Shown: one piece after another, positions 25,101 to 33,809 of the stretch
Numbering within the stretch: position 1 is the first letter of the stretch
How the letters are laid out: every line of letters starts with the position of its first letter
DNA from: Scandinavium sp036271055
GTDB taxonomy: Bacteria > Pseudomonadota > Gammaproteobacteria > Enterobacterales > Enterobacteriaceae
Length of the DNA stretch: 64,000 nucleotides
NCBI RefSeq assembly: GCF_036271055.1
Contig: NZ_DATBBJ010000074.1
Coordinates: 1 to 64,000 of the forward strand
Direction of reading: 5' to 3'
Made by a program: the position numbers and the translations under genes
The notes under the pieces: model-generated
Database searches by the model: none
What the model saw: only the letters and a program-made list of their open reading frames with translations
Told to the model about the DNA's origin: nothing

Positions 25101-25663
25101 AAAGCGGCAAGGATTTCCTCAGTGCTGCGAATGCGGGCAATACGCGGGAAAATGTTGGTAAAGCTACCCTGATGCTGTTCAGCATCTGCGGCGCTGCACG
25201 CATCTTCGGCAATGACCAGATTGAAGCCTAATTCCCAGGCATTACGTGCTGTCGATTCCACACCAATATTGGTGGAGATACCGCACAGAATAATGGTATC
25301 TACGCCGCGACGACGCAGTTGGAGCTCCAGTTCGGTGCCGTAAAAAGCGCCCCACTGGCGTTTGGTGACTTCGATGTCGGTGTCTTTTTTACCGAGCGCG
25401 GCAGGGTAAGTCATCCAGTTTTCAGGCAGTTTATGCGCAGGTGTTTGTGCATCGACTACGGTTTTCACTGCATCGCCGCCATCCGCAGACCAGCCAACAC
25501 GAACCATCACAACAGGTGAACCTTGCTCACGGCATTTGGCTGCCAGTTTCGCTGATTTTGTGACAACATCAGCGGCTGTGTGCGGGCCACCTGCAAAAGG
25601 GAGAATGCCTTCCTGAAGGTCAATCACTACCAGTGCCGTTTTTTTTGCGTTCAGTTCCAACAT
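25097..25663 (-). CDS. yecD: Isochorismatase-family hydrolase YecD
   Basis: 188 residues. The cysteine-hydrolase (isochorismatase-like) fold shows the triad Asp (VVIDLQEG), Lys (VTKRQWGAFYGT) and Cys (IILCGISTNIGVESTAR). The natural substrate is unknown; the family cleaves amides or vinyl ethers. It is divergent from aspS and coupled to yecE. Confidence 0.93.
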   Translation of the reverse strand: MLELNAKKTALVVIDLQEGILPFAGGPHTAADVVTKSAKLAAKCREQGSPVVMVRVGWSADGGDAVKTVVDAQTPAHKLPENWMTYPAALGKKDTDIEVTKRQWGAFYGTELELQLRRRGVDTIILCGISTNIGVESTARNAWELGFNLVIAEDACSAADAEQHQGSFTNIFPRIARIRSTEEILAAL

Positions 25664-25800
25664 ATTTATCCCCGTTAAATCACATAATTAGGTGGCTAAC
25701 CATACGCTGAGTTAGGGCGTGCATGGATCACAAATTTTGTTAATTTTTGTGAGTACTTACCACAAGCGTACAGCAAACGTGCGCCTGCTGCGCGACGGGC

Positions 25801-25829
25801 TTATCGTCAGGCAGAATTTCCAGTATAAT
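25801..25829 (+). promoter_or_regulatory. aspS: Probable sigma70 promoter of aspS
   Basis: A perfect -10 TATAAT (25824-25829) with a weak -35 TTATCG at 17-base spacing, about 70 bases before the aspS ATG. The remaining 25664-25800 shows nothing else clear. Confidence 0.6.
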
Positions 25830-25899
25830 AACCCCCTTTTTTCATCCAGTTGTGAAAAGCTGCGACAAGTGTGCCGGCGGCTAAGTTAAGGGAACTCTC

Positions 25900-27687
25900 A
25901 TGCGTACAGAATATTGCGGGCAGCTGCGTCAGTCCCACGTTGGGCAGCAAGTGACTTTGTGTGGTTGGGTCAACCGCCGCCGTGACCTCGGCAGCCTTAT
26001 CTTCATCGATATGCGTGACCGCGAAGGTATCGTGCAGGTCTTTTTCGACCCAGACCGCGCTGAAGCCTTAAAACTGGCTTCCGAACTGCGTAATGAGTTT
26101 TGCATTCAAATCACCGGCACCGTGCGTGCGCGTGATGCTAAAAACGTCAATGGTGAAATGCCGACGGGCGAAATCGAAGTGCTGGCATCCGACCTGGTTA
26201 TCATCAACCGTTCAGAATCTCTGCCGCTTGATTCCAACCACGTCAACACCGAAGAAGCGCGTCTGAAATACCGCTATCTGGATCTGCGTCGCCCGGAAAT
26301 GGCGAACCGCCTGAAAACGCGCGCCAAAATCACCAGCTTCGTGCGTCGTTTTATGGATGACCACGGTTTCCTCGATATCGAAACCCCGATGTTGACTAAA
26401 GCCACGCCAGAAGGCGCACGTGACTATCTGGTGCCAAGCCGCGTACATAAAGGCAAATTCTACGCACTGCCGCAATCACCGCAGCTGTTCAAACAGTTGC
26501 TGATGATGTCCGGCTTTGACCGTTACTATCAGATTGTAAAATGCTTCCGCGACGAAGATTTGCGTGCTGACCGTCAGCCTGAATTTACTCAGATCGACGT
26601 AGAAACTTCCTTCATGACTGCACCGCAAGTGCGCGAAGTGATGGAAGCGCTGGTGCGTCAGTTGTGGCTGGAAATTAAAGGTGTGGATCTGGGCGATTTC
26701 CCGATCATGACCTTCGCCGAAGCTGAACGTCGTTACGGTTCCGATAAACCGGATCTGCGTAACCCGATGGAACTGGTGGACGTTGCCGACCTGCTGAAAA
26801 GCGTTGAGTTTGCCGTGTTTGCCGGTCCGGCGAACGATGCCAAAGGCCGCGTAGCTGCGCTGCGTGTTCCTGGTGGTGCAGCCCTGAGCCGTAAGCAGAT
26901 CGACGACTACGGCAACTTCATTAAAATTTACGGCGCGAAAGGCCTGGCTTACATCAAAGTCACCGAGCGCGCGAAAGGCCTGGAAGGTATCACCAGCCCG
27001 GTCGCTAAATTCCTCAATGCAGAAATCATTGAAGCTATTCTGGCACGTACCGACGCGCAAGACGGCGATATGATCTTCTTCGGCGCAGACAACAAGAAAG
27101 TGGTTGCTGACGCGATGGGCGCGCTGCGTCTGAAACTCGGTAAAGACCTGAGCCTGACCGACGAAGCCAAATGGGCGCCGTTGTGGGTTGTCGACTTCCC
27201 GATGTTCGAAGACGACGGCGAAGGCGGCCTGACCGCGATGCACCATCCGTTCACCTCTGCTAAAGAGATGACAGCGGCAGAGCTGAAAGCGGCACCGGAA
27301 GATGCAGTGGCTAACGCCTATGATATGGTTATCAACGGTTACGAAGTCGGTGGCGGTTCGGTCCGTATTCACAGCGGCGAAATGCAGCAGACCGTGTTTG
27401 GTATTCTAGGCATCAACGAGCAGGAACAGCGCGAGAAATTCGGCTTCCTGTTGGACGCCCTGAAATACGGCACACCGCCGCACGCGGGTCTGGCATTTGG
27501 TCTGGATCGTCTGACCATGCTGCTGACCGGCACTGACAACATCCGTGATGTCATTGCCTTCCCGAAAACCACCGCAGCCGCGTGTCTGATGACCGAAGCG
27601 CCAAGCTTCGCCAATCCGGCGTCGCTGAGCGAGTTGGGTATTCAGGTTGTGGCGAAAGAGCCAAAAGAGTCTGCGGAGAATAAGTAA
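25900..27687 (+). CDS. aspS: Aspartyl-tRNA synthetase
   Basis: 595 residues; E. coli AspRS has 590. It is a class II synthetase that charges tRNA-Asp. An N-terminal OB-fold anticodon-binding domain (about 1-105) is followed by the catalytic core with class II motifs (RYLDLRRP, FRDEDLRADRQPEFTQ, GLAFGLDRL), interrupted by the bacterial insertion domain at about 290-420. nudB begins one base after its stop. Confidence 0.98.
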   Translation: MRTEYCGQLRQSHVGQQVTLCGWVNRRRDLGSLIFIDMRDREGIVQVFFDPDRAEALKLASELRNEFCIQITGTVRARDAKNVNGEMPTGEIEVLASDLVIINRSESLPLDSNHVNTEEARLKYRYLDLRRPEMANRLKTRAKITSFVRRFMDDHGFLDIETPMLTKATPEGARDYLVPSRVHKGKFYALPQSPQLFKQLLMMSGFDRYYQIVKCFRDEDLRADRQPEFTQIDVETSFMTAPQVREVMEALVRQLWLEIKGVDLGDFPIMTFAEAERRYGSDKPDLRNPMELVDVADLLKSVEFAVFAGPANDAKGRVAALRVPGGAALSRKQIDDYGNFIKIYGAKGLAYIKVTERAKGLEGITSPVAKFLNAEIIEAILARTDAQDGDMIFFGADNKKVVADAMGALRLKLGKDLSLTDEAKWAPLWVVDFPMFEDDGEGGLTAMHHPFTSAKEMTAAELKAAPEDAVANAYDMVINGYEVGGGSVRIHSGEMQQTVFGILGINEQEQREKFGFLLDALKYGTPPHAGLAFGLDRLTMLLTGTDNIRDVIAFPKTTAAACLMTEAPSFANPASLSELGIQVVAKEPKESAENK

Positions 27688-27688
27688 T

Positions 27689-28132
27689 ATGCTCTTCAAG
27701 CGTCCCGTTTCCGTGCTGGTTGTGATTTACGCACAGGACACGAAGCGGGTGCTGATGTTGCAGCGACGCGATGATCCGGATTTCTGGCAGTCGGTTACTG
27801 GCAGTCTGGAAGAGGGGGAAACAGCGTCGCAAGCCGCCATGCGTGAAGTAAATGAAGAGGTCGCCATTGATGTGGCCTCAGAATCGTTGACCTTAATCGA
27901 CTGTCAGCGCACGGTGGAGTTTGAAATCTTTACGCATTTACGTCATCGCTATGCTCCGGGCATCGAGCGTAATACCGAATCGTGGTTCTGTATTGCGCTG
28001 CCCCATGAACGTCAGATTGAGATAAGTGAGCATCTCGCCTGGCGCTGGGTTGCCGCCGCTGAGGCGGCCGCGCTCACCAAATCGTGGAGCAACCGGCAAG
28101 CGATCGAAGAATTTGTAATTAATGCAGCCTGA
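27689..28132 (+). CDS. nudB: Dihydroneopterin triphosphate diphosphatase NudB
   Basis: 147 residues from the ATG at 27689; E. coli NudB has 150. It hydrolyses dihydroneopterin triphosphate, the second step of folate synthesis. The Nudix box GSLEEGE-x7-REVNEEVAID is present; the last Gly of the consensus is replaced, as it is in E. coli NudB. It follows aspS at once and precedes yebC by 27 bases, the usual aspS-nudB-yebC-ruvC order. Confidence 0.96.
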   Translation: MLFKRPVSVLVVIYAQDTKRVLMLQRRDDPDFWQSVTGSLEEGETASQAAMREVNEEVAIDVASESLTLIDCQRTVEFEIFTHLRHRYAPGIERNTESWFCIALPHERQIEISEHLAWRWVAAAEAAALTKSWSNRQAIEEFVINAA

Positions 28133-28159
28133 TAAGGCGCGATTTTTGAGGAAATAGTT

Positions 28160-28900
28160 ATGGCAGGTCATAGTAAATGGGCCAACACCAAACACCGCAA
28201 AGCAGCACAGGATGCCAAACGCGGTAAGATCTTCACCAAAATCATTCGCGAGCTGGTCACCGCAGCCCGTCTGGGTGGCGGCGATGCGGCGTCTAACCCG
28301 CGTCTGCGTGCGGCCATCGACAAAGCGCTGTCTAACAACATGACGCGCGACACCCTGAACCGTGCTATCGCGCGTGGCGTGGGCGGCGATGACGACGCGA
28401 ACATGGAAACCATCATTTATGAAGGTTACGGCCCTGGCGGCACAGCGGTCATGGTGGAATGCCTGTCCGATAACCGTAACCGTACCGTTGCAGAAGTGCG
28501 TCATGCCTTCACGAAAACCGGTGGCAACCTCGGCACTGATGGTTCCGTGGCCTATCTGTTCAGCAAAAAAGGCGTAATTTCCTTCGAAGCGGGCGATGAA
28601 GACGCGATCATGGAAGCGGCACTCGAAGCCGGTGCGGAAGACGTTGTGACCTTCGATGACGGCGCGATTGATGTTTACACCGCGTGGGAAGAGATGGGCG
28701 CAGTACGTGATGCGCTGGAAGCGGCTGGTCTGAAAGCGGACAACGCTGAAGTGTCGATGATCCCATCTACCAAAGCTGACATGGATGCGGAAACCGCACC
28801 AAAACTGCTGCGTCTGATCGACATGCTCGAAGACTGCGATGACGTGCAGGAAGTTTATCACAACGGTGAGATCTCTGATGAGGTTGCGGCTACTCTGTAA
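28160..28900 (+). CDS. yebC: YebC/TACO1-family regulatory protein
   Basis: 246 residues, as in E. coli. The N-terminal AGHSKWANTKHRKAAQDAKR block is the family signature. YebC-type proteins have been described as DNA-binding regulators and, more recently, as factors that help ribosomes through proline stretches; which applies here cannot be seen. It lies 34 bases upstream of ruvC. Confidence 0.96.
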   Translation: MAGHSKWANTKHRKAAQDAKRGKIFTKIIRELVTAARLGGGDAASNPRLRAAIDKALSNNMTRDTLNRAIARGVGGDDDANMETIIYEGYGPGGTAVMVECLSDNRNRTVAEVRHAFTKTGGNLGTDGSVAYLFSKKGVISFEAGDEDAIMEAALEAGAEDVVTFDDGAIDVYTAWEEMGAVRDALEAAGLKADNAEVSMIPSTKADMDAETAPKLLRLIDMLEDCDDVQEVYHNGEISDEVAATL

Positions 28901-28934
28901 TGGGGCAGCCTAACACTCCCTCTGGAGGCGCGTG

Positions 28935-29456
28935 ATGTCCATTATTCTCGGTATTGACCCGGGCTCACGCGTCACCGGTTATGGCGTTATTCGTCAGGTC
29001 GGACGGCAGTTAACCTATCTTGGCAGCGGGTGTATTCGCACCAAAGTCGATGATTTGCCGTCACGCCTGAAGCTGATTTACGCAGGCGTGTCAGAAATTA
29101 TCACCCAGTTTCAGCCTGATTTTTTTGCTATCGAACAGGTGTTCATGGCGAAAAATGCGGATTCAGCGCTCAAGCTCGGGCAGGCTCGCGGTGCGGCGAT
29201 TGTTGCCGCTGTGAACCAGGATTTGCCCGTGTTTGAATATGCGGCACGCCAGGTGAAACAAACAGTCGTGGGCAACGGTGGTGCCGAGAAAACGCAGGTG
29301 CAGCACATGGTGCGAACCCTGTTAAAACTCCCGGCGAACCCGCAGGCGGATGCCGCAGATGCGTTAGCGATTGCCATTACGCATTGCCACATCAGCCAGA
29401 ATGCAATACAGATGAGTGAAACGCGGCTCAATCTGGCGCGCGGCAGATTAAGATAA
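28935..29456 (+). CDS. ruvC: Holliday junction resolvase RuvC
   Basis: 173 residues from the ATG at 28935, chosen over the adjacent GTG at 28932 because GGAGG sits 6 bases upstream and the length then equals E. coli RuvC. It cuts four-way DNA junctions symmetrically. The four catalytic acids are in GIDPGS (Asp), AIEQVF (Glu) and ADAADALA (two Asp). A LexA box follows, before ruvA. Confidence 0.97.
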   Translation: MSIILGIDPGSRVTGYGVIRQVGRQLTYLGSGCIRTKVDDLPSRLKLIYAGVSEIITQFQPDFFAIEQVFMAKNADSALKLGQARGAAIVAAVNQDLPVFEYAARQVKQTVVGNGGAEKTQVQHMVRTLLKLPANPQADAADALAIAITHCHISQNAIQMSETRLNLARGRLR

Positions 29457-29460
29457 TAGG

Positions 29461-29487
29461 GGCTGGATATTTATCCAGCCTTTTTTT
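29461..29487 (+). promoter_or_regulatory. LexA (SOS) box of ruvAB, overlapping a terminator-like hairpin
   Basis: CTGGATATTTATCCAG (29463-29478) fits the LexA site CTG-N10-CAG with an AT-rich centre and matches the operator position known for E. coli ruvAB. The same bases form a 9-bp stem with a 2-base loop (29461-29480) followed by seven T, so it could also end ruvC transcripts. Confidence 0.85.
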
Positions 29488-29530
29488 ATGATATGACATT
29501 GATACTTTTTCCCCAACGCAGGAGCGTCAC

Positions 29531-30142
29531 GTGATCGGTAGACTCAGAGGCACTATTCTGGAAAAACAACCTCCACTGGTTTTACTGGAAGTGGGCGGCG
29601 TCGGCTATGAAGTGCATATGCCCATGACGTGTTTTTACGAATTGCCCGATCAGGGCAATGAAGCCATTGTCTTTACCCATTTTGTGGTGCGTGAAGATGC
29701 GCAGTTGCTGTTCGGCTTTAATAATAAGCAGGAACGTACGCTGTTCAAAGAGCTTATCAAAACCAACGGTGTCGGCCCGAAGCTGGCGCTGGCTATCTTA
29801 TCCGGCATGTCCGCACAGCAGTTCGTGAATGCCGTGGAACGTGAAGACTCTGTGGCGTTGGTGAAACTGCCGGGTATCGGGAAGAAAACCGCCGAACGTC
29901 TGGTGGTCGAAATGAAAGACCGCTTCAAGGGGCTGCACGGCGACCTGTTTACTCCGGCCTCCGATCTGGTGCTGGCGTCTCCTGCAAGCCAGGCAACAGA
30001 CGACGCCGAGCAGGAAGCGGTTGCTGCACTGGTGGCGCTGGGCTATAAACCTCAGGAAGCCAGCCGGATGGTGAGTAAAATCGCCAGTCCAAATGCCAGC
30101 AGTGAAACGCTAATCCGCGACGCGCTACGCGCCGCGATGTGA
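29531..30142 (+). CDS. ruvA: Holliday junction recognition protein RuvA
   Basis: 203 residues from a GTG start, the E. coli length. It binds four-way junctions as a tetramer and loads the RuvB motor. An N-terminal OB-fold (1-64) is followed by two helix-hairpin-helix motifs (NGVGPKLALAILS, and LPGIGKKTAERLVVEM). The C-terminal RuvB-contact domain runs from about residue 155. ruvB follows 8 bases later in an SOS-controlled operon. Confidence 0.97.
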   Translation: MIGRLRGTILEKQPPLVLLEVGGVGYEVHMPMTCFYELPDQGNEAIVFTHFVVREDAQLLFGFNNKQERTLFKELIKTNGVGPKLALAILSGMSAQQFVNAVEREDSVALVKLPGIGKKTAERLVVEMKDRFKGLHGDLFTPASDLVLASPASQATDDAEQEAVAALVALGYKPQEASRMVSKIASPNASSETLIRDALRAAM

Positions 30143-30150
30143 GGTAAAGG

Positions 30151-31161
30151 ATGATTGAAGCTGACCGCCTGGTGTCTGCAGGCAGTGTGACCCCTGAAGA
30201 TGTGGTCGATCGTGCGATACGCCCCAAACTGCTCGAAGAGTATATCGGCCAGCCACAGGTGCGCTCGCAGATGGAAATCTTTATTCAGGCGGCGAAACTG
30301 CGCGGCGAAGCGCTCGATCATCTGCTGATTTTCGGCCCACCGGGGTTGGGGAAAACCACGCTGGCGAATATTGTCGCCAATGAAATGGGCGTGAACTTGC
30401 GCACCACGTCTGGCCCCGTGCTGGAAAAAGCGGGTGACCTGGCGGCAATGTTGACCAACCTTGAACCGCACGACGTGCTGTTCATTGATGAAATTCATCG
30501 CCTTTCACCGGTAGTGGAAGAGGTGCTGTATCCGGCGATGGAAGATTATCAGCTGGATATCATGATCGGTGAAGGCCCGGCGGCGCGTTCAATCAAAATT
30601 GATTTGCCGCCGTTTACGCTGATTGGCGCGACCACACGAGCGGGCTCTCTGACGTCACCGCTGCGTGATCGTTTCGGTATTGTCCAGCGTCTGGAGTTTT
30701 ATCAGGTGCCGGATTTACAGTATATCGTGGGGCGCAGCGCGCGTTTTATGGGGCTGGAGATGAGCGAAGAGGGCGCGCTGGAAGTGGCCCGTCGCGCTCG
30801 CGGTACACCGCGAATTGCCAACCGTCTGCTGCGTCGTGTGCGCGACTTCTCCGAAGTTCGTCACGATGGCACGATTTCAGCTGACATTGCCGCCTCGGCT
30901 TTAGACATGCTGAACGTCGATGCAGAAGGCTTTGATTATATGGACCGCAAGCTGCTGTTGGCGGTGATCGATAAGTTCTTCGGCGGTCCGGTCGGGCTGG
31001 ATAACCTCGCGGCAGCGATCGGTGAAGAGCGTGAAACCATTGAAGATGTGCTGGAACCGTACCTCATCCAGCAGGGCTTTTTGCAGCGAACCCCGCGTGG
31101 GCGCATGGCGACGGTGCGAGCGTGGAACCACTTCGGGATCACGCCGCCTGCAATGCCATAA
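30151..31161 (+). CDS. ruvB: Holliday junction branch-migration ATPase RuvB
   Basis: 336 residues. It is a hexameric AAA+ motor that drives branch migration with RuvA. Walker A GPPGLGKT (62-69), Walker B DEIHR, sensor 1 (GATTRAG) and the arginine-finger/sensor 2 region (RARGTPRIANRLLRRVRDF) are all present. A C-terminal winged helix ends in the usual basic segment. A terminator follows. Confidence 0.98.
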   Translation: MIEADRLVSAGSVTPEDVVDRAIRPKLLEEYIGQPQVRSQMEIFIQAAKLRGEALDHLLIFGPPGLGKTTLANIVANEMGVNLRTTSGPVLEKAGDLAAMLTNLEPHDVLFIDEIHRLSPVVEEVLYPAMEDYQLDIMIGEGPAARSIKIDLPPFTLIGATTRAGSLTSPLRDRFGIVQRLEFYQVPDLQYIVGRSARFMGLEMSEEGALEVARRARGTPRIANRLLRRVRDFSEVRHDGTISADIAASALDMLNVDAEGFDYMDRKLLLAVIDKFFGGPVGLDNLAAAIGEERETIEDVLEPYLIQQGFLQRTPRGRMATVRAWNHFGITPPAMP

Positions 31162-31183
31162 AGCTCAACATAATCAATGCATA

Positions 31184-31209
31184 AAAAAACGCCCAATTGG
31201 GCGTTTTTT
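31184..31209. terminator. Bidirectional terminator between ruvB and znuB
   Basis: A continuous 26-base palindrome: A-run plus CGCCC, AATT centre, GGGCG plus T-run. It serves both convergent genes. Confidence 0.93.
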
Positions 31210-31234
31210 GTTTTGTGTCTGCAATGCCAACCAT

Positions 31235-32020
31235 CTATTGGGCGTTTTTCTTCGCCATGGTGAGGATGAACATCGCTGCGGCGCAGAGCACGACCGACGG
31301 TCCGGCTGGCGTGTCATAAAACGCGGAAAACGTCAGCCCGCCAGTGACCGCAATCATCCCGACCCCGACGGCAATTCCAGCCATCTGCTCAGGCGTTTTC
31401 GCAAAGCGGCGTGCGGTGGCTGCGGGAATAATCAGTAATGACGTGATGATCAGCGCCCCCACAAATTTCATTGCCACACCAATGGTTAATGCGGTGACCA
31501 GCATCAGCAGGAGTTTGACGCGTTGCAGTTTCACGCCGTCAACGAATGCCAGATCCGGGCTGATGGTCATCGACAGCAGGTTGCGCCATTGCCACAGCAA
31601 AATAGCCACGACGACGATCACGCCGAGTCCAATGGCGATTAAATCCTGTGGTGTAACTGCCAGCAGATCGCCAAACAGATAGGCCATCAAATCCACGCGG
31701 ACGTTTGACATCAGGCTGACCACGACTAACCCGAGGGAAAGCGCACTGTGAGCCATAATCCCCAACAACGTATCAATCGCCAGATGCGGACGGCGCTCAA
31801 GCCAGACAAGCCCGGCAGCCAACAGCAGGGTAATAGCAATAACGGCATAGAAGGGATTAATGTTCAGCAGCAGACCAAATGCAACGCCTAATAAAGAAGC
31901 ATGCGCGAGGGTATCGCCAAAATAGGACATTCGACGCCAGACCACGAATGAACCAAGCGGACCTGCGGCGCAGGCCAGCATCACACCGGCAAGCCAACCG
32001 GGGAGCAGTAATTCAATCAT
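31235..32020 (-). CDS. znuB: Zinc ABC transporter permease ZnuB
   Basis: 261 residues, the E. coli length, with about eight hydrophobic segments of the ABC-3 permease family. It forms the inner-membrane channel of the high-affinity zinc importer. The family motif around SYFGDTLAHASLLGVAFG near residue 31 is present. The start overlaps the znuC stop by 4 bases. Confidence 0.97.
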   Translation of the reverse strand: MIELLLPGWLAGVMLACAAGPLGSFVVWRRMSYFGDTLAHASLLGVAFGLLLNINPFYAVIAITLLLAAGLVWLERRPHLAIDTLLGIMAHSALSLGLVVVSLMSNVRVDLMAYLFGDLLAVTPQDLIAIGLGVIVVVAILLWQWRNLLSMTISPDLAFVDGVKLQRVKLLLMLVTALTIGVAMKFVGALIITSLLIIPAATARRFAKTPEQMAGIAVGVGMIAVTGGLTFSAFYDTPAGPSVVLCAAAMFILTMAKKNAQ

Positions 32021-32772
32021 GTGCGGTCATTCCCTCTACGCAGAACAATACGTCCTTGTAAATCGTGACGGTGATTGTGCTGGTGGCGATAAATGCCCAA
32101 TTGCTGCGCGCCGCGCGGACCAAACATTGAAATAAATTCCGGATGCATGGACACCACTTCCGGCGTGCCGGAACAGCAGATGTGATGGTTCAGACATAGC
32201 ACTTCGTCGGTTTTGGCCATCACCAGATGCAGATCGTGGGAAACCATCAGCACAGCGCAGTTGAGTTCGCTGCGCAACTGGTCGATAAGGTCATACAACG
32301 CGACCTGACCATTCACATCCACACCCTGGGTTGGCTCATCCAGCACCAGCAATTGGGGTTGATTCAGTAACGCACGGGCCAACAGTACGCGCTGTGTTTC
32401 ACCACCGGAGAGCTTTTGCATCGGGGCTTCCATCAGATGGCCTGCCTGAACGCGTTTAAGCGCCGGGAGAATATCGTCTTTGCGCGTACCAGGGCGTAGC
32501 CGTAAAAAACGACTGACGGTTAAGGGCAGGGTGGCGTCGAGGTGTAATTTTTGCGGGACGTAGCCAATCCGCAGTTTACCCTCTCGCTTGATGACACCGG
32601 CATCCGGTGCTACCAGCCCAAGCACTACGCGGACAAGTGTCGACTTTCCTGCGCCATTTGGCCCAAGAAGCGTAAGAATTTTGCCAGGCTTCAGCGCCAG
32701 CGATACATCGGACAGGACACGGCGCTGACCGAAAGAGACCGAGACATTTTCGAGCGTTACGAGATTTGTCAT
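32017..32772 (-). CDS. znuC: Zinc ABC transporter ATPase ZnuC
   Basis: 251 residues from the ATG at 32772. Walker A GPNGAGKST, signature LSGGETQRV and Walker B LLVLDEP are visible. The His-rich C-terminal stretch (GIYRHQHNHRHD) is typical of ZnuC. It powers zinc uptake with ZnuB. It is divergent from znuA across a 77-base region holding the Zur box. Confidence 0.97.
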   Translation of the reverse strand: MTNLVTLENVSVSFGQRRVLSDVSLALKPGKILTLLGPNGAGKSTLVRVVLGLVAPDAGVIKREGKLRIGYVPQKLHLDATLPLTVSRFLRLRPGTRKDDILPALKRVQAGHLMEAPMQKLSGGETQRVLLARALLNQPQLLVLDEPTQGVDVNGQVALYDLIDQLRSELNCAVLMVSHDLHLVMAKTDEVLCLNHHICCSGTPEVVSMHPEFISMFGPRGAQQLGIYRHQHNHRHDLQGRIVLRRGNDRT

Positions 32773-32798
32773 CACAATTTGAGGTTGCACAAGTTAGT

Positions 32799-32820
32799 GA
32801 ATGTTATAATATCACACTTC
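32799..32820. promoter_or_regulatory. Zur box and promoter of znuCB/znuA
   Basis: The stretch contains TGTTATAATATCACA, the core of the enterobacterial Zur operator, and includes a perfect TATAAT (32805-32810). It lies between the divergent znuC and znuA genes, as in E. coli, so zinc-loaded Zur should repress both directions. Confidence 0.88.
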
Positions 32821-32849
32821 TTTTAATTATTACGATGATAAGACGCATT

Positions 32850-33794
32850 ATGTTACATAAAAAGACGCTTCTTTTCGCAGCATTATCCACCGCGCTTTGG
32901 GGTACTGTTGCAACGCAAACCCATGCCGCCGTTGTTGCCTCCTTAAAACCCCTCGGATTTATTGCCGCAGCCATTGCAGACGGTGTAACACCAACGCAAG
33001 TTCTGTTACCTGACGGGGCCTCAGAGCACGATTACGCCTTGCGTCCAAGCGATGCAAAACGCTTACAAAACGCCGACTTAGTGGTGTGGATTGGTTCTGA
33101 GATGGAAGCATTTATGGACAAGACAGCCACCGCGTTTCCTGAAGCCAAAAAGGTGACAATTTCAACGCTGCCGGGTGTGAAACCGTTGCTCATGAAAGGC
33201 ACGGACGATGATGACCATGACCACCATCATGACCACGCTACGGCAGAAAAAGGTGATGAAGATCACCATCATGGCGAGTACAACATGCATCTGTGGCTGT
33301 CGCCCGAGATAGCGCGCCTGTCGGCAGTTGCAATCCACGATAAATTAGTGGAACTTATGCCGCAAAGTCGAACCAAACTAGACGCCAACCTGAAAGATTT
33401 CGAGGCTCAATTAGCCGCGACCGATCAGCAGGTGGGTAACGAGCTGGCACCGTTGAAAGGAAAAGGGTATTTCGTTTTTCATGACGCCTACGGCTACTTT
33501 GAAAAACATTACGGCATGACCTCACTGGGGCATTTTACCGTCAACCCTGAGATCCAACCCGGTGCGCAGCGTTTACATGAAATAAGAACACAGTTGGTTG
33601 AGCAAAAAGCGACCTGCGTTTTTGCTGAGCCACAATTCAGGCCGGCAGTGGTGGAAGCGGTATCCCGCGGAACCACCGTTCGAATGGGGACTCTGGATCC
33701 GCTTGGCACCAACATTCCGTTGGGCAAAGCGAGTTATCCGGCATTTCTGACCCAACTGGCGAACCAGTATTCGAGCTGCCTGAAAGGAGATTAA
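32850..33794 (+). CDS. znuA: Zinc-binding periplasmic protein ZnuA
   Basis: 314 residues from the ATG at 32850. The signal peptide ends near THA-AVVA. It captures zinc in the periplasm for ZnuBC. Ligand His residues are in the conserved SEHDYALRPSD and NMHLWLSPE blocks and in HFTVNPE. A His/Asp-rich loop (about residues 122-146) typical of ZnuA is present. mepM follows 15 bases later. Confidence 0.97.
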   Translation: MLHKKTLLFAALSTALWGTVATQTHAAVVASLKPLGFIAAAIADGVTPTQVLLPDGASEHDYALRPSDAKRLQNADLVVWIGSEMEAFMDKTATAFPEAKKVTISTLPGVKPLLMKGTDDDDHDHHHDHATAEKGDEDHHHGEYNMHLWLSPEIARLSAVAIHDKLVELMPQSRTKLDANLKDFEAQLAATDQQVGNELAPLKGKGYFVFHDAYGYFEKHYGMTSLGHFTVNPEIQPGAQRLHEIRTQLVEQKATCVFAEPQFRPAVVEAVSRGTTVRMGTLDPLGTNIPLGKASYPAFLTQLANQYSSCLKGD

Positions 33795-33809
33795 TGAGGA
33801 AGTGTATAC

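Noticed and set aside
26476..27372. Long minus-strand open frame inside aspS
   Set aside because: It mirrors a highly conserved synthetase gene with strong codon bias; the composition (rich in His, Phe, Gln) is typical of an antisense shadow.
27780..27850. NudB with a defective Nudix box
   Set aside because: The replaced Gly is also replaced in active E. coli NudB; all metal-binding Glu residues are present.
27938..28861. Minus-strand open frame across nudB and yebC
   Set aside because: Antisense to two conserved genes; no family features.
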